The notes under the pieces were generated by a model that saw only the letters and a program-made list of their open reading frames with translations, did not search any database and had not been told where the DNA came from. A stretch of DNA of 64,000 nt from Nocardioides lijunqiniae (GTDB lineage: Bacteria; Actinomycetota; Actinomycetes; Propionibacteriales; Nocardioidaceae), in assembly GCF_015024225.1 (NCBI RefSeq), contig NZ_JACJGM010000001.1, positions 1-64,000 on the forward strand, given 5' to 3'. The first letter of the stretch is position 1. Every line of letters starts with the position of its first letter. The position numbers and the translations under genes were made by a program. This document shows positions 39,848-49,079 of this stretch, one piece after another.

Positions 39848-41371
39848 ATGACCCTCACCACCGACCCGCCGCCCGCAGCCCCCTCCACCGACGACGCCGA
39901 GACGGCCGCACTCGCGCGCCGTACCGGCCGCTGGATCGACGACTGGCGGCCCGAGGAGCCGGAGTTCTGGGCCACGACCGGCCGGCAGGTCGCCCGCCGC
40001 AACCTGCTCTGGTCGATCTTCGCCGAGCACCTCGGCTTCTCGGTGTGGCTGATCTGGTCGGTCTCGTCGGCCTTCCTGCTCTCGGTCGGCTTCTCCTACA
40101 GCCCCCAGCAGCTGTTCGTGCTGGTGGCGCTGCCCAACCTGGTGGGCTCCCTGCTGCGCCTGCCCTACACGCTGGCGGTGCCGAAGTTCGGCGGGCGCAA
40201 CTGGACGATGGTCAGCGCGGCGCTGCTGCTGGTCCCGACGCTCGGCTTCGCCTACGCCGTGCAGCACCCGGGCACGCCGTTCTGGGTGTTCTGCCTGATC
40301 GCGGCCAGCGCGGGCCTCGGCGGCGGCAACTTCGCCAGCTCCATGGCCAACATCAACTTCTTCTACCCCTCCGCCCAGAAGGGCGCCGCGCTCGGCCTCA
40401 ACGCCGCCGGCGGCAACCTCGGCGTCTCGCTGATCCAGCTGTTCCTGCCGGTGATCGTCGGGGGCGCGGGGATCTTCGGGATCGTGAAGGCCTCCGACGG
40501 CGGCGTCCACCTGGAGCGCGCGGCCTGGGTGTACGCCGGGCTGGCGGTCGCCGCGACGCTGGCGGCGTACCTGTTCATGGACAACCTCGGCACCGCGACC
40601 TCCAAGCCCCGCGAGCAGCTGCAGGTGGTCCGCACGCCGCAGACCTGGATCATGGCGTTCCTCTACATCGGCACCTTCGGGTCGTTCATCGGCTACTCCG
40701 CCGCGATGCCGCTGCTGATCAAGCTCAACTTCTGGGTGCCGGAGCCCTCCCCGCTGGGCACGGGCATCTACTTCGCCTACTTCGCGTTCCTGGGCGCGCT
40801 GGTCGGCTCGATGACCCGGCCGCTGGGCGGCTGGCTGGCCGACCGGTACGGCGGCGCGCGGGTCACCCTGGGCGCCTTCACCGGCATGGTGGTCTTCACC
40901 CTGGCCGTCCTGTGGACGCTCACGCAGCTGACGCCCAACCCGACCGCCGACCCGTCGATCGCGACCGACAACCAGTCGTGGTTCCCGTGGTTCCTGGGCT
41001 TCTTCCTCTGCGTCTTCGCCGCGACCGGCATCGGCAACGGCTCGACGTACAAGATGATCCCGTCGATCTGGCGCATCCAGGCCGAGCGCGCGACCGCGCC
41101 GGGCACGCCGGAGCGCAGCGCCGCGCTGCTGGCCGCCACCAAGCAGGCCTCGGCCGGGATCGGCGTGATCGGCGCCGTCGGGGCGATCGGCGGGTTCCTG
41201 ATCCCCATCGCCTTCAGCTCGCCGTGGGTCGAGGACCCGATGTCGGCGACCAGGGGCGCGTTCGTGGTCTTCACCGCGTTCTACGTCGTCTGCGCCGCGG
41301 TCACCTGGCTCGTCTACCTGCGTCGTCCCGCGACCGCGAAGGCGACCAGCCTCGCCGGCGTCGGCATCTGA
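39848..41371 (+). CDS. narK: Nitrate/nitrite MFS transporter, NarK type
   Basis: The 507-residue transporter has 12 helices with the nitrate signature GGNFASSMANINFFYP and the second motif in GNGSTYKMIPSIWR. A hydrophilic N-terminus of about 60 residues precedes helix 1. The ATG at 39848 with AGGAG at 39836-39840 is better supported than the ATG at 39815, which lacks a ribosome site. It heads the nitrate assimilation cluster; the next gene starts six bases after its stop. Confidence 0.93.
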   Translation: MTLTTDPPPAAPSTDDAETAALARRTGRWIDDWRPEEPEFWATTGRQVARRNLLWSIFAEHLGFSVWLIWSVSSAFLLSVGFSYSPQQLFVLVALPNLVGSLLRLPYTLAVPKFGGRNWTMVSAALLLVPTLGFAYAVQHPGTPFWVFCLIAASAGLGGGNFASSMANINFFYPSAQKGAALGLNAAGGNLGVSLIQLFLPVIVGGAGIFGIVKASDGGVHLERAAWVYAGLAVAATLAAYLFMDNLGTATSKPREQLQVVRTPQTWIMAFLYIGTFGSFIGYSAAMPLLIKLNFWVPEPSPLGTGIYFAYFAFLGALVGSMTRPLGGWLADRYGGARVTLGAFTGMVVFTLAVLWTLTQLTPNPTADPSIATDNQSWFPWFLGFFLCVFAATGIGNGSTYKMIPSIWRIQAERATAPGTPERSAALLAATKQASAGIGVIGAVGAIGGFLIPIAFSSPWVEDPMSATRGAFVVFTAFYVVCAAVTWLVYLRRPATAKATSLAGVGI

Positions 41372-41377
41372 GCCTCG

Positions 41378-43426
41378 ATGACCCACACCCACTGTCCCTA
41401 CTGCAGCCTGCAGTGCGGCATGCGGCTCGAGCGTCGCGGCCGCGCCGCCCTGGAGGTGCAGGCCTGGCCGGAGTTCCCGGTCAACGAGGGCGCGCTGTGC
41501 CGCAAGGGCTGGACCGCCGCCGGGCTGCGGGGGAGCCGTGAGCGGCTGACGTCCCCCCTGGTGCGCGACCGCGCGTCCGGCGAGCTGCGGGCGGCGTCGT
41601 GGGACGAGGCGCTCGACCTGGTGGCCGCGCGGCTCACCGCCCTGCGGGGGCAGCACGGGCCGGACTCCGTGGCCGTCTTCGGCGGCGGTGGGCTCACCAA
41701 CGAGAAGGCCTACCAGCTCGGCAAGCTCGCCCGGGTCGCCCTGGGCACCTCGCAGATCGACTACAACGGCCGCTGGTGCATGTCGTCGGCGGCATCCGCG
41801 GCCAACCAGGCGTTCGGCATCGACCGCGGCCTGCCGTTCCCGCTGGCCGACGTGGAGGGGAGCGACGTCCTGGTCCTGGTCGGCTCCAACCTCGCCGAGA
41901 CGATGCCGCCGGCGGCGCGGCACCTCGACCGGCTCCGCGAGCGCGGCGGTCGCGTGGTCGTCGTCGACCCGCGACGGACGGCCACGGCCCAGCGGGCGGA
42001 CACCTTCCTGCAGCCGGTCCCGGGCACGGACCTGGCGCTCGCGCTGGGGCTGCTGCACCTCGTCGTCGCGAGGGGCGGCGTCGACGAGGAGTACGTCGCC
42101 GCGCGCACCACCGGCTTCGACGTCGTACGACGCACGGTCGCCGCGTGGTGGCCCGAGCGGGTCGAGCGCGTGACCGGGGTGCCGGCCTCCGAGCTGCGCG
42201 CGCTGGCCGACCTGCTGGTGGGCGCCGCGAAGGTGACGGTGCTGACCGCGCGGGGGGCCGAGCAGCACGCGCAGGGCACCGACACCGTGCTCGCCTGGAT
42301 CAACCTCGCGCTCGCGCTGGGGATGCCGGGACGCGAGTCGGCCGGCTACGGCTGCCTGACCGGGCAGGGCAACGGCCAGGGCGGTCGCGAGCACGGCCAG
42401 AAGGCCGACCAGCTGCCCGGCTACCGGATGATCGACGACCCCGCCGCGCGCGAGCACGTCGCCCGGGTCTGGGGGGTGCCCGCCGACTCGCTGCCCGGCG
42501 CCGGCCGGTCGGCGTACGAGCTGCTCGACTCGCTCGGCACCGACGACGGGGCCCGTGCCCTGCTGGTCTTCGGCAGCAACATCGTGGTCTCGGCGCCGAA
42601 CGCCACGCACGTGACGCGGCGGCTCGAGGCGCTGGACCTGCTCGTCGTCGCCGACCTCGTGATGTCGGAGACCGCCGCGATGGCCGACGTCGTGCTGCCG
42701 GTGACGCAGTGGGCCGAGGAGACCGGCACCATGACGAACCTCGAGGGACGCGTGGTCCTGCGCGAGCGCGCCGTCGCGCCGCCGGACGGGGTGTGGAGCG
42801 ACCTCGAGGTCATGGCCGGGCTGGCGTCGCGGCTGGGGTCGCCGGTCGCCTTCTCGACCGACGCCGAGGAGGTCTTCAGCGAGCTGGGCCGTGCGTCCGC
42901 CGGCGGCCGCGCCGACTACGCAGGCATCACCTACGACCGGATCCGCGAGGAGCACGGCGTCTTCTGGCCCTGCCCGAGCGCCGGGCACCCGGGCACGCCG
43001 CGGCTCTTCGCCGAGTCGTTCGTGACGCCGGACGGACGCGCGCGGTGCGTGTCCGTCGAGCACCGCGGCCCGGCCGAGGTGCCCTGCGACGACTACCCGG
43101 TGCACCTGACGACCGGGCGGGTGCTGGCGCAGTACCAGTCCGGCGCCCAGACCCGCCGGATCCGCGTCCTGCCCGACGACGGCCCGTTCGTGGAGCTGCA
43201 CCCGATGCTGGCCGACCGCATCGGCGCCCACGACGGCGACCTCGTCGTCGTCGTCACCCGGCGCGGCGAGCTCAAGGCCCCCGCCCGCGTCGTCTCCACG
43301 ATCCGCCCCGACACCGTCTTCGTGCCGTTCCACTGGGTGGGCGCCAACCGGCTGACCAACGACGCGCTCGACCCGTCGAGCCGGATGCCGGAGTTCAAGG
43401 TCTGTGCCGCGGCGGTGCGCACGTGA
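41378..43426 (+). CDS. nasC: Assimilatory nitrate reductase catalytic subunit (molybdopterin oxidoreductase)
   Basis: The enzyme reduces nitrate to nitrite in the cytoplasm. The N-terminal 4Fe-4S ligands are C6, C9, C13 and C41 (spacing 2-3-27), followed by the conserved Lys43. The molybdenum-ligating Cys lies in RWCMSSAASAANQAFG. The middle has the molybdopterin guanine dinucleotide-binding segments (GSNLAETMPP, GQGNGQGGREHGQKADQLPG) and the C-terminus has the usual barrel domain (LTTGRVLAQYQSG). At 682 residues it lacks the extra C-terminal 2Fe-2S domain of longer NasC proteins; the following flavoprotein, which does carry such a domain, is its probable electron donor. Confidence 0.94.
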   Translation: MTHTHCPYCSLQCGMRLERRGRAALEVQAWPEFPVNEGALCRKGWTAAGLRGSRERLTSPLVRDRASGELRAASWDEALDLVAARLTALRGQHGPDSVAVFGGGGLTNEKAYQLGKLARVALGTSQIDYNGRWCMSSAASAANQAFGIDRGLPFPLADVEGSDVLVLVGSNLAETMPPAARHLDRLRERGGRVVVVDPRRTATAQRADTFLQPVPGTDLALALGLLHLVVARGGVDEEYVAARTTGFDVVRRTVAAWWPERVERVTGVPASELRALADLLVGAAKVTVLTARGAEQHAQGTDTVLAWINLALALGMPGRESAGYGCLTGQGNGQGGREHGQKADQLPGYRMIDDPAAREHVARVWGVPADSLPGAGRSAYELLDSLGTDDGARALLVFGSNIVVSAPNATHVTRRLEALDLLVVADLVMSETAAMADVVLPVTQWAEETGTMTNLEGRVVLRERAVAPPDGVWSDLEVMAGLASRLGSPVAFSTDAEEVFSELGRASAGGRADYAGITYDRIREEHGVFWPCPSAGHPGTPRLFAESFVTPDGRARCVSVEHRGPAEVPCDDYPVHLTTGRVLAQYQSGAQTRRIRVLPDDGPFVELHPMLADRIGAHDGDLVVVVTRRGELKAPARVVSTIRPDTVFVPFHWVGANRLTNDALDPSSRMPEFKVCAAAVRT

Positions 43427-44970
43427 GCGCCGCGCGCCGGATTGTCGTCGTCGGCAGCGGCATGGCGGCCACGCGGCTGGTCGAGGAGCTGGTCGCGCGG
43501 GGTGCCGGCGAGGGCGTGGTCGTGCTGGGCGACGAGCCGCACGCGCCGTACAACCGCATCCTGCTGTCCGCGGTGCTCGAGGGCACCCACCCGGTCGCCG
43601 CGCTGACGCTGCGCGAGCCGGAGTGGTACGCCGCGCACGGGGTCGACCTGCGCCTGGGCGCGCGGGTCCTGGGCGTCGACCGGGAGCGCCGCGACGTGAT
43701 GCTCGCGGACGGCACGGTCGTGCCCTACGACCGGCTGGTGCTCGCCACCGGCAGCATCCCCTCGCTGCCGCCGATCCGGGGGCTGGTGCGCCTCGACGGC
43801 CGCCTCCACGAGCGCGTCCACGCCTTCCGCTCGCTCGACGACTGCACCCGCCTGATGGGCGCGCTGACCTCGCTCGGGGTCACTGACCCGTGCGGTTTGG
43901 TCACCAACCGCAGACCTTCCGGGCAAAAACCTGCGGTCTGTGACCAAACCGCAGGGGCGACGCATACGCGCGCGGTCATGGTGGGCGGCGGCCTGCTCGG
44001 CCTCCAGGTCGCCCGAGCGCTGAGCGTGCGGGGGCTCGCCACCGAGATCGTGGAGGGCGGCGAGCACCTGCTCCGCAGTCAGGTCGGGGGCGCGGCCGGG
44101 CGGGTGCTGGCGCGCGACCTGCGGCGGCTGGGCACCACCGTCTACACCGGCGCCCGGGCGGTCCGGCTCTCCGACCTCTCCGGTGACACCGACGGCGCCG
44201 ACGCCACCGGCGGCACCATCGGCACCGTCGGGCTCCGGCTCGACAACGGCTACACGCTGGAGACCGACCTCGTCGTCCTCACCGCCGGCGGGCGGCCCTC
44301 GACGGCGCTGGCCCGCGGCGCCGGGCTCGAGGTGCGGCGCGGGATCGTCGTCGACGAGCACCTCGCCTCGGTGACCGATCCCGACGTCCACGCGATCGGC
44401 GACTGCGCGGAGCACGCCGGCCGCACCACCGGCTTCGTCGCCCCGGCCTGGGAGCAGGCGGCGATCCTGGCCGACCGGCTCACCGGCGGCGGCGCCGTCC
44501 ACACCGGCAGCCGCACCGTCGCCCGGCTCCGCGCCACCGGCCTGGACGTCGCGGTGCTCGGCGACCCGGAGCGCGCCGCGGCTGACGGCGGCGAGGTCGT
44601 CGAGGTCACCAACCCCGTGGTCGGGTCGCACCGCAAGCTGGTCGTCCGCGACGGCGTCATCGTCGCCGCCACGCTCGTGGGCGACCTGAGCCGGATCGGC
44701 CTGATCACCCAGTACTTCGACCGCGGCACCCGCCTCGCCGGCGCCGAGCCCGGCCAGCTGCTGATGGGCGACCGCACCGCGCCGCCCGCGCGCCTGGCCG
44801 CGGACGCCGAGATCTGCGCCTGCGCCGGCGTGAGCGCCGGCCGGATCCGTGCCTGCGCCTCGCTCGACGAGGTCCGCGAGACCACCCGCGCCACCACCGG
44901 CTGCGGCGGCTGCGCGTCCGCCGTACGCGAGCTGCTCGCCACCCGACCCGCCCTGTCCGGCACCACCTGA
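43423..44970 (+). CDS. NAD(P)/FAD-dependent oxidoreductase with C-terminal BFD-like 2Fe-2S domain; nitrate reductase electron-transfer subunit
   Basis: The GTG at 43423 overlaps the nitrate reductase stop. The 515-residue protein has an FAD-binding fold (VVVGSGMAATRLVEEL), NirB/rubredoxin reductase-like YNRILLSAVLEG, an NAD-binding fold (AVMVGGGLLGLQVARAL), HAIGDCAEH, and a C-terminal Cys-rich BFD-like domain (EICACAGVS...TGCGGCAS). It resembles NasB, which passes electrons from NAD(P)H to the nitrate reductase. Residues 157-177 (43891-43953) are encoded by an inserted palindromic element and have no counterpart in related flavoproteins that I know. The insertion is in frame and lies in the loop before the NAD-binding strand, where it may be tolerated. 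Confidence 0.88.
   Translation: MSAARRIVVVGSGMAATRLVEELVARGAGEGVVVLGDEPHAPYNRILLSAVLEGTHPVAALTLREPEWYAAHGVDLRLGARVLGVDRERRDVMLADGTVVPYDRLVLATGSIPSLPPIRGLVRLDGRLHERVHAFRSLDDCTRLMGALTSLGVTDPCGLVTNRRPSGQKPAVCDQTAGATHTRAVMVGGGLLGLQVARALSVRGLATEIVEGGEHLLRSQVGGAAGRVLARDLRRLGTTVYTGARAVRLSDLSGDTDGADATGGTIGTVGLRLDNGYTLETDLVVLTAGGRPSTALARGAGLEVRRGIVVDEHLASVTDPDVHAIGDCAEHAGRTTGFVAPAWEQAAILADRLTGGGAVHTGSRTVARLRATGLDVAVLGDPERAAADGGEVVEVTNPVVGSHRKLVVRDGVIVAATLVGDLSRIGLITQYFDRGTRLAGAEPGQLLMGDRTAPPARLAADAEICACAGVSAGRIRACASLDEVRETTRATTGCGGCASAVRELLATRPALSGTT
43891..43953. repeat. Palindromic element (family D) inserted in frame inside a coding sequence
   Basis: The left arm is 43891-43913 (TGCGGTTTGGTCAC...) and the right arm 43931-43953 (...GTGACCAAACCGCA). 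The 23-base arms match except for two positions and enclose a 17-base spacer. The element length, 63 bases, is 21 codons, so the host frame is kept. Local base use (AAAAAC, ACCAAACC) is more AT-rich than the flanking gene. Confidence 0.85.
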
Positions 44971-44980
44971 GGGAGAACCG

Positions 44981-47551
44981 ATGTCACCGCACCACAGGAA
45001 GACGCTCGTCGTCGCCGGCCACGGCATGGTCGGCCACCGCTTCGTCCAGGCCGCGATCGAGCGCGGGCTCACCGAGACCTACGACGTGGTCGTCGTCGGC
45101 GAGGAGTCGCGGGCGGCGTACGACCGGGTGGCGCTCACCTCGTTCTTCGAGGTCGGCGCCGACGAGCTCTCGCTGCTCCCGGGCGGCGCGTACGACGACC
45201 CGCGGGTGCGGCTCGTCCTCGGGACCTCCGTCGACGCCGTCGACCCCGAGACGCGGACGGTGCTCCTCGGCACCGGCGAGGTGCTCGTCTACGACGAGCT
45301 GGTGCTGGCCACCGGCGCGACGCCGTTCGTGCCGTCGGTGCCGGGCCGCGACCTGCCCGGCTGCTTCGTCTACCGCACGATCGAGGACCTCGAGGCGATC
45401 CGCGACGCCGCCGCGACGGCCACGGTCGGCGCCGTCATCGGCGGGGGGCTGCTCGGCCTGGAGGCGGCCAACGCCCTGGCCCAGCTCGGGCTGGAGACCC
45501 ACGTCGTGGAGATGGCGCCGCGGCTGATGGCGGTGCAGGTCGACGCCGCCGGCGGGGCCACCCTCGCCCGCCACGTCGAGAAGCTCGGGCTCACCGTGCA
45601 CACGGGCGCCATGACCGAGGGCGTCCTGGGCGAGGACCGGGTCACCGGCCTCCAGCTCCGGGACGCCGAGCCGATCGAGGCGCAGGTCGTGGTGTTCTCC
45701 GCCGGCATCCGGCCGCGCGACGCGCTGGCCCGCGACGCCGGCCTCGACCTCGCCGAGCGCGGCGGAGTCCTCGTCGACGAGCGGTGCCGCACCTCCGACC
45801 CGCACGTCTGGGCCATCGGCGAGTGCGCGGCGCCGGGCGGCCGGATGTACGGGCTCGTGGCGCCGGGCTACGCCATGGCCGAGGTCGTCGTCGACGCCCT
45901 GCTCGGCGGCCCCGGCGCCTTCACCGGCGCCGACATGTCCACCAAGCTCAAGCTCCTGGGCGTCGACGTGGCGTCCTTCGGCGACGCCCACGCCGTCACC
46001 GAGGGCGCCCTGGAGCTCGTCTTCTCCGACGCCGTCGCCGGGCACTACAAGAAGCTCGTGGTGCTGGAGAACGAGGCGGGGGACGGCACCGTGCTCATCG
46101 GCGGCGTCCTGGTCGGCGACGCGTCGGCGTACGGCGTGCTGCGGCCGATGGTCGCCAGCGGCTTGGAGCTGCCCGCCAACCCCGAGGACCTGATCCTCCC
46201 GGCGAGCCGCGGCGTGCCGGAGATCGGCCTGCCCGACGAGGCGGTCGTGTGCTCCTGCAACAACGTCACCAAGGCCACGATCCTCGACCACGTGGCGCGC
46301 GAGGACGAGCCCTGCGCCGACGCCACCTGCGTCACCAGGTGCTCCGGAGCGGGGAGCACCTGCGGCTCCTGCAAGCCGACGGTCAAGAAGATCGTGGAGG
46401 ACCACTTCGCCGCCGTCGGGAAGGTCGTCGACCGCAGCCTGTGCGAGCACTTCTCGTTGACCCGCCAGGAGCTCTTCGACGTCGTGGCGGTGCACGGCTA
46501 CCGCACCTTCGACGAGGTCGTCGGGGGCCACGGGACGGGCCGCGGCTGCGACGTCTGCAAGCCGACCGTCGCCTCGATCCTGGCCAGCCAGCTCAACGGG
46601 CACGTCCTCGAGACCGGGCACGGCACGCTGCAGGACACCAACGACGCCTACCTCGCCAACATCCAGCGCAACGGCACCTACTCCGTGATGCCGCGGATCG
46701 CCGGCGGGGAGGTGACGCCCGAGGGGCTGATCGTGCTCGGTGAGGTCGCGCGCGACTTCGGGCTCTACACCAAGATCACCGGGGGCCAGCGGATCGACCT
46801 GATGGGCGCCCGCATGGAGGAGCTGCCGGCCATCTGGCGACGCCTGGTCGACGCCGGCTTCGAGTCGGGTCACGCCTACGGCAAGTCGCTGCGCACGGTG
46901 AAGTCCTGCGTCGGCTCGACCTGGTGCCGCTACGGCGTCCAGGACTCGACCTCCCTGGCGATCATGCTCGAGAACCGCTACCGGGGCCTGCGCTCGCCGC
47001 ACAAGATCAAGGGCGGGGTCAGCGGCTGCGCCCGCGAGTGTGCCGAGGCGCGGGCCAAGGACTTCGGAGTGATCGCCACCGAGAAGGGGTGGAACCTCTA
47101 CGTCGGCGGCAACGGCGGCGCGACGCCGGTGCACGCGGTGCTGCTCGCCGGCGACCTCGACACCGAGACGCTCGTGCGCTACCTCGACCGATACCTCATG
47201 TACTACATCCGCACCGCCGACCGGCTCCAGCGCACCGCGCCCTGGATGGCGTCGCTCGACGGCGGCATCGAGCGGGTCCGGGCGGTCGTGGTGGAGGACT
47301 CGCTGGGGCTCGGCAGCGAGCTGGAGGCGGCGATCGACGCCCACGTCGACGGCTACTTCGACGAGTGGCGGGCCACGCTGGACGACCCCGACAAGCTCGC
47401 GCGGTTCGTCTCCTTCGTCAACGCGCCGGACGTCCCCGACCCGCACATCACCTTCCGCGAGGAGCGGGGCCAGCCCGCGCCGGGCGACTCCGACGGGCCG
47501 GTGGTCCTCGGCGCCACCATCGGAGTCGGCGCGCCCGCGGTGACGTCGTGA
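44981..47551 (+). CDS. nirB: NAD(P)H-dependent nitrite reductase, large subunit
   Basis: NirB reduces nitrite to ammonium with siroheme. The 856 residues contain an FAD fold (VVAGHGMVGHRFVQAA), an NAD fold (VIGGGLLGLEAANALAQLG), a BFD-like 2Fe-2S domain (VCSCNNVTKATI and SGAGSTCGSCKPTV), a second CDVCKPT segment, and the siroheme/4Fe-4S ligands in SCVGSTWCRYG and SGCARECAEA. The length is normal. The ATG at 44981 lies 10 bases after the flavoprotein, with GGGAGAA before it. The stop overlaps nirD (GTGA). Confidence 0.96.
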   Translation: MSPHHRKTLVVAGHGMVGHRFVQAAIERGLTETYDVVVVGEESRAAYDRVALTSFFEVGADELSLLPGGAYDDPRVRLVLGTSVDAVDPETRTVLLGTGEVLVYDELVLATGATPFVPSVPGRDLPGCFVYRTIEDLEAIRDAAATATVGAVIGGGLLGLEAANALAQLGLETHVVEMAPRLMAVQVDAAGGATLARHVEKLGLTVHTGAMTEGVLGEDRVTGLQLRDAEPIEAQVVVFSAGIRPRDALARDAGLDLAERGGVLVDERCRTSDPHVWAIGECAAPGGRMYGLVAPGYAMAEVVVDALLGGPGAFTGADMSTKLKLLGVDVASFGDAHAVTEGALELVFSDAVAGHYKKLVVLENEAGDGTVLIGGVLVGDASAYGVLRPMVASGLELPANPEDLILPASRGVPEIGLPDEAVVCSCNNVTKATILDHVAREDEPCADATCVTRCSGAGSTCGSCKPTVKKIVEDHFAAVGKVVDRSLCEHFSLTRQELFDVVAVHGYRTFDEVVGGHGTGRGCDVCKPTVASILASQLNGHVLETGHGTLQDTNDAYLANIQRNGTYSVMPRIAGGEVTPEGLIVLGEVARDFGLYTKITGGQRIDLMGARMEELPAIWRRLVDAGFESGHAYGKSLRTVKSCVGSTWCRYGVQDSTSLAIMLENRYRGLRSPHKIKGGVSGCARECAEARAKDFGVIATEKGWNLYVGGNGGATPVHAVLLAGDLDTETLVRYLDRYLMYYIRTADRLQRTAPWMASLDGGIERVRAVVVEDSLGLGSELEAAIDAHVDGYFDEWRATLDDPDKLARFVSFVNAPDVPDPHITFREERGQPAPGDSDGPVVLGATIGVGAPAVTS

Positions 47552-47925
47552 CGACGGCCCCGGCGACGACGTACACGAGGGTGTGCCGCCTCGACGACAT
47601 CCAGCGCGAGGGCGGCGTGCTGGCGCTGGTCGCCGGCGAGGCGGTGGCGGTCTTCCGGACCTACGACGACCGGCTGTTCGCGCTGGCCAACTACGATCCC
47701 TTCTCACGGGCGTCGGTGCTGGCTCGTGGGATCGTCGGGACACGTACCGTCGGGGGTGACGAGGTCACCTTCGTGGCGTCGCCGATGCACAAGCAGGCGT
47801 TCGACCTCAGCACCGGGCAGTGCCTCGACGACGCGGCGGTGCGGGTGCCGACGTACGACGTCCGCCTGGGCGAGGACGGCACGGTGCTGGTAGGCGGGCG
47901 GACGGGAGGTGGCACATCGAGCTAG
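47548..47925 (+). CDS. nirD: Nitrite reductase small subunit NirD
   Basis: The 125-residue protein has a Rieske-type fold without the iron ligands: LFALANYDPFSRASVLARG, MHKQAFDLSTGQCLDD, then VPTYDVRLGEDGTV. Loss of the Cys/His ligands is normal for NirD and is not damage. The GTG at 47548 overlaps the nirB stop. Its last base is shared with the start of the HemD-like regulator. Confidence 0.93.
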   Translation: MTTAPATTYTRVCRLDDIQREGGVLALVAGEAVAVFRTYDDRLFALANYDPFSRASVLARGIVGTRTVGGDEVTFVASPMHKQAFDLSTGQCLDDAAVRVPTYDVRLGEDGTVLVGGRTGGGTSS

Positions 47926-49061
47926 TGGACGGGACCGACCCGACGGTCGGCGCGACGCTGCCCCTGACCGGCTACCGGATCGGGGTCACCGCCGCGCGCA
48001 AGGTCGACGAGCAGATCCAGCTCTTCGAGCGTCGCGGTGCCACCTGCGTGTGGGCCCCGGCGCTCTCCACCGAGCCCAACCAGGTCGACGACGCCTCGCT
48101 GCGCGCCGCGACGGAGGAGGTGCTGGCCAAGCCGGTCGACGTGTTCCTCGCGACGACCGGGATCGGCATGAAGGGCTGGTTCGCGGCGGCCGAGGCCTGG
48201 GGGATGCTCGACGAGCTGCTCGCCGCGCTCGGTCGCGCCGAGATCCTGGCGCGCGGCCCCAAGAGCGTCGGCGCGCTGCGGCGCCGCGGCCTGCGCGAGC
48301 TGTGGGCGCCGGAGTCCGAGGAGTTCGAGGACGTCCTCGAGCACCTGCGCGGGCGCGACCTGTCCGGCCGGCGGATCGTCGTGCAGGAGCACGGGCAGTC
48401 GCTGTCGATGGTCGCCCACGCGCTGCGCCGGCGCGGCGCCGACGTCACCACCGTCACCGTCTACCGGGTGGCGAGCGCCGAGGACCCCGGCCCGATGTTC
48501 CACCTGGTCGACGAGATCGCCGACCGCACCGTCCACGCCGTCACCTTCACCTCCGCCCCGGCCGTCGCGGCCCTGATGGAGGCCGCCGGCTCGACGGGTC
48601 GCCGCGAGGAGGTGGTGGGCGCCTTCCAGGCCGACGTCATCGCCTCCTGCGTCGGGCCGGTCACCGCGGCGGCCTTCGAGATGTGGGGCGTGCCGACGAT
48701 CTACCCCGACCGCTCCCGGCTGGCCGCGATGGTCAAGCAGCTGGAGACCGAGCTGCCCTCGCGCACCGCCGGGTCGTCGTTCGAGGTGGCCGGCCACACG
48801 CTGCTGCTCCACGGCGACGAGGTGCTCGTGGACGGCGTCGAGGTGCGGCTGTCTGCGGCGCCGTTCGCGGTGCTCCAGGCGCTGCTGGTCAACCCCGGCC
48901 ACGTGGTGTCGCGCCGCGAGCTCTTGGCCGCGCTCCCGTCGGGGATCGCCGGGTCCGAGCACGCCGTCGAGATGGCGGTCGCGCGGCTGCGCGCGGCGGT
49001 CGGGACCAAGATCGTGCAGACCGTCGTCAAGCGCGGCTACCGGCTCGCGGTGGCGACGTGA
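47925..49061 (+). CDS. nnaR: HemD-like uroporphyrinogen-III synthase domain fused to winged-helix DNA-binding domain (NnaR-type regulator)
   Basis: The GTG at 47925 gives 378 residues. Residues 1 to about 265 form a uroporphyrinogen-III synthase fold (GYRIGVTAARKVDEQIQLFERRG, TFTSAPAVAALMEAA, SCVGPVTAAAFEMWGVPT). Residues about 285-378 form an OmpR-type winged helix (VRLSAAPFAVLQALLVNPG, SEHAVEMAVARLRAAVG, IVQTVVKRGYRLAV). This fusion is the NnaR type (Rv0260c, SCO2958), shown in mycobacteria and Streptomyces to co-activate nitrate/nitrite genes with GlnR. Location at the end of nirBD supports that role. It could also supply siroheme precursor, but regulation is more likely. Confidence 0.88.
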   Translation: MDGTDPTVGATLPLTGYRIGVTAARKVDEQIQLFERRGATCVWAPALSTEPNQVDDASLRAATEEVLAKPVDVFLATTGIGMKGWFAAAEAWGMLDELLAALGRAEILARGPKSVGALRRRGLRELWAPESEEFEDVLEHLRGRDLSGRRIVVQEHGQSLSMVAHALRRRGADVTTVTVYRVASAEDPGPMFHLVDEIADRTVHAVTFTSAPAVAALMEAAGSTGRREEVVGAFQADVIASCVGPVTAAAFEMWGVPTIYPDRSRLAAMVKQLETELPSRTAGSSFEVAGHTLLLHGDEVLVDGVEVRLSAAPFAVLQALLVNPGHVVSRRELLAALPSGIAGSEHAVEMAVARLRAAVGTKIVQTVVKRGYRLAVAT

Positions 49062-49079
49062 GCCCGTCGTGAGGCCGTC

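Noticed and set aside
39506..43333. A 1275-codon open frame on the minus strand
   Set aside because: It is antisense to narK and the nitrate reductase gene, both with full family motifs. Its translation is rich in Arg, Gly, Val and His with no domain, as expected for an antisense frame in high-GC DNA.
47548..47925. nirD appears to lack the Rieske iron ligands
   Set aside because: NirD proteins normally have a Rieske-like fold without the cluster ligands, so this is not a broken gene.
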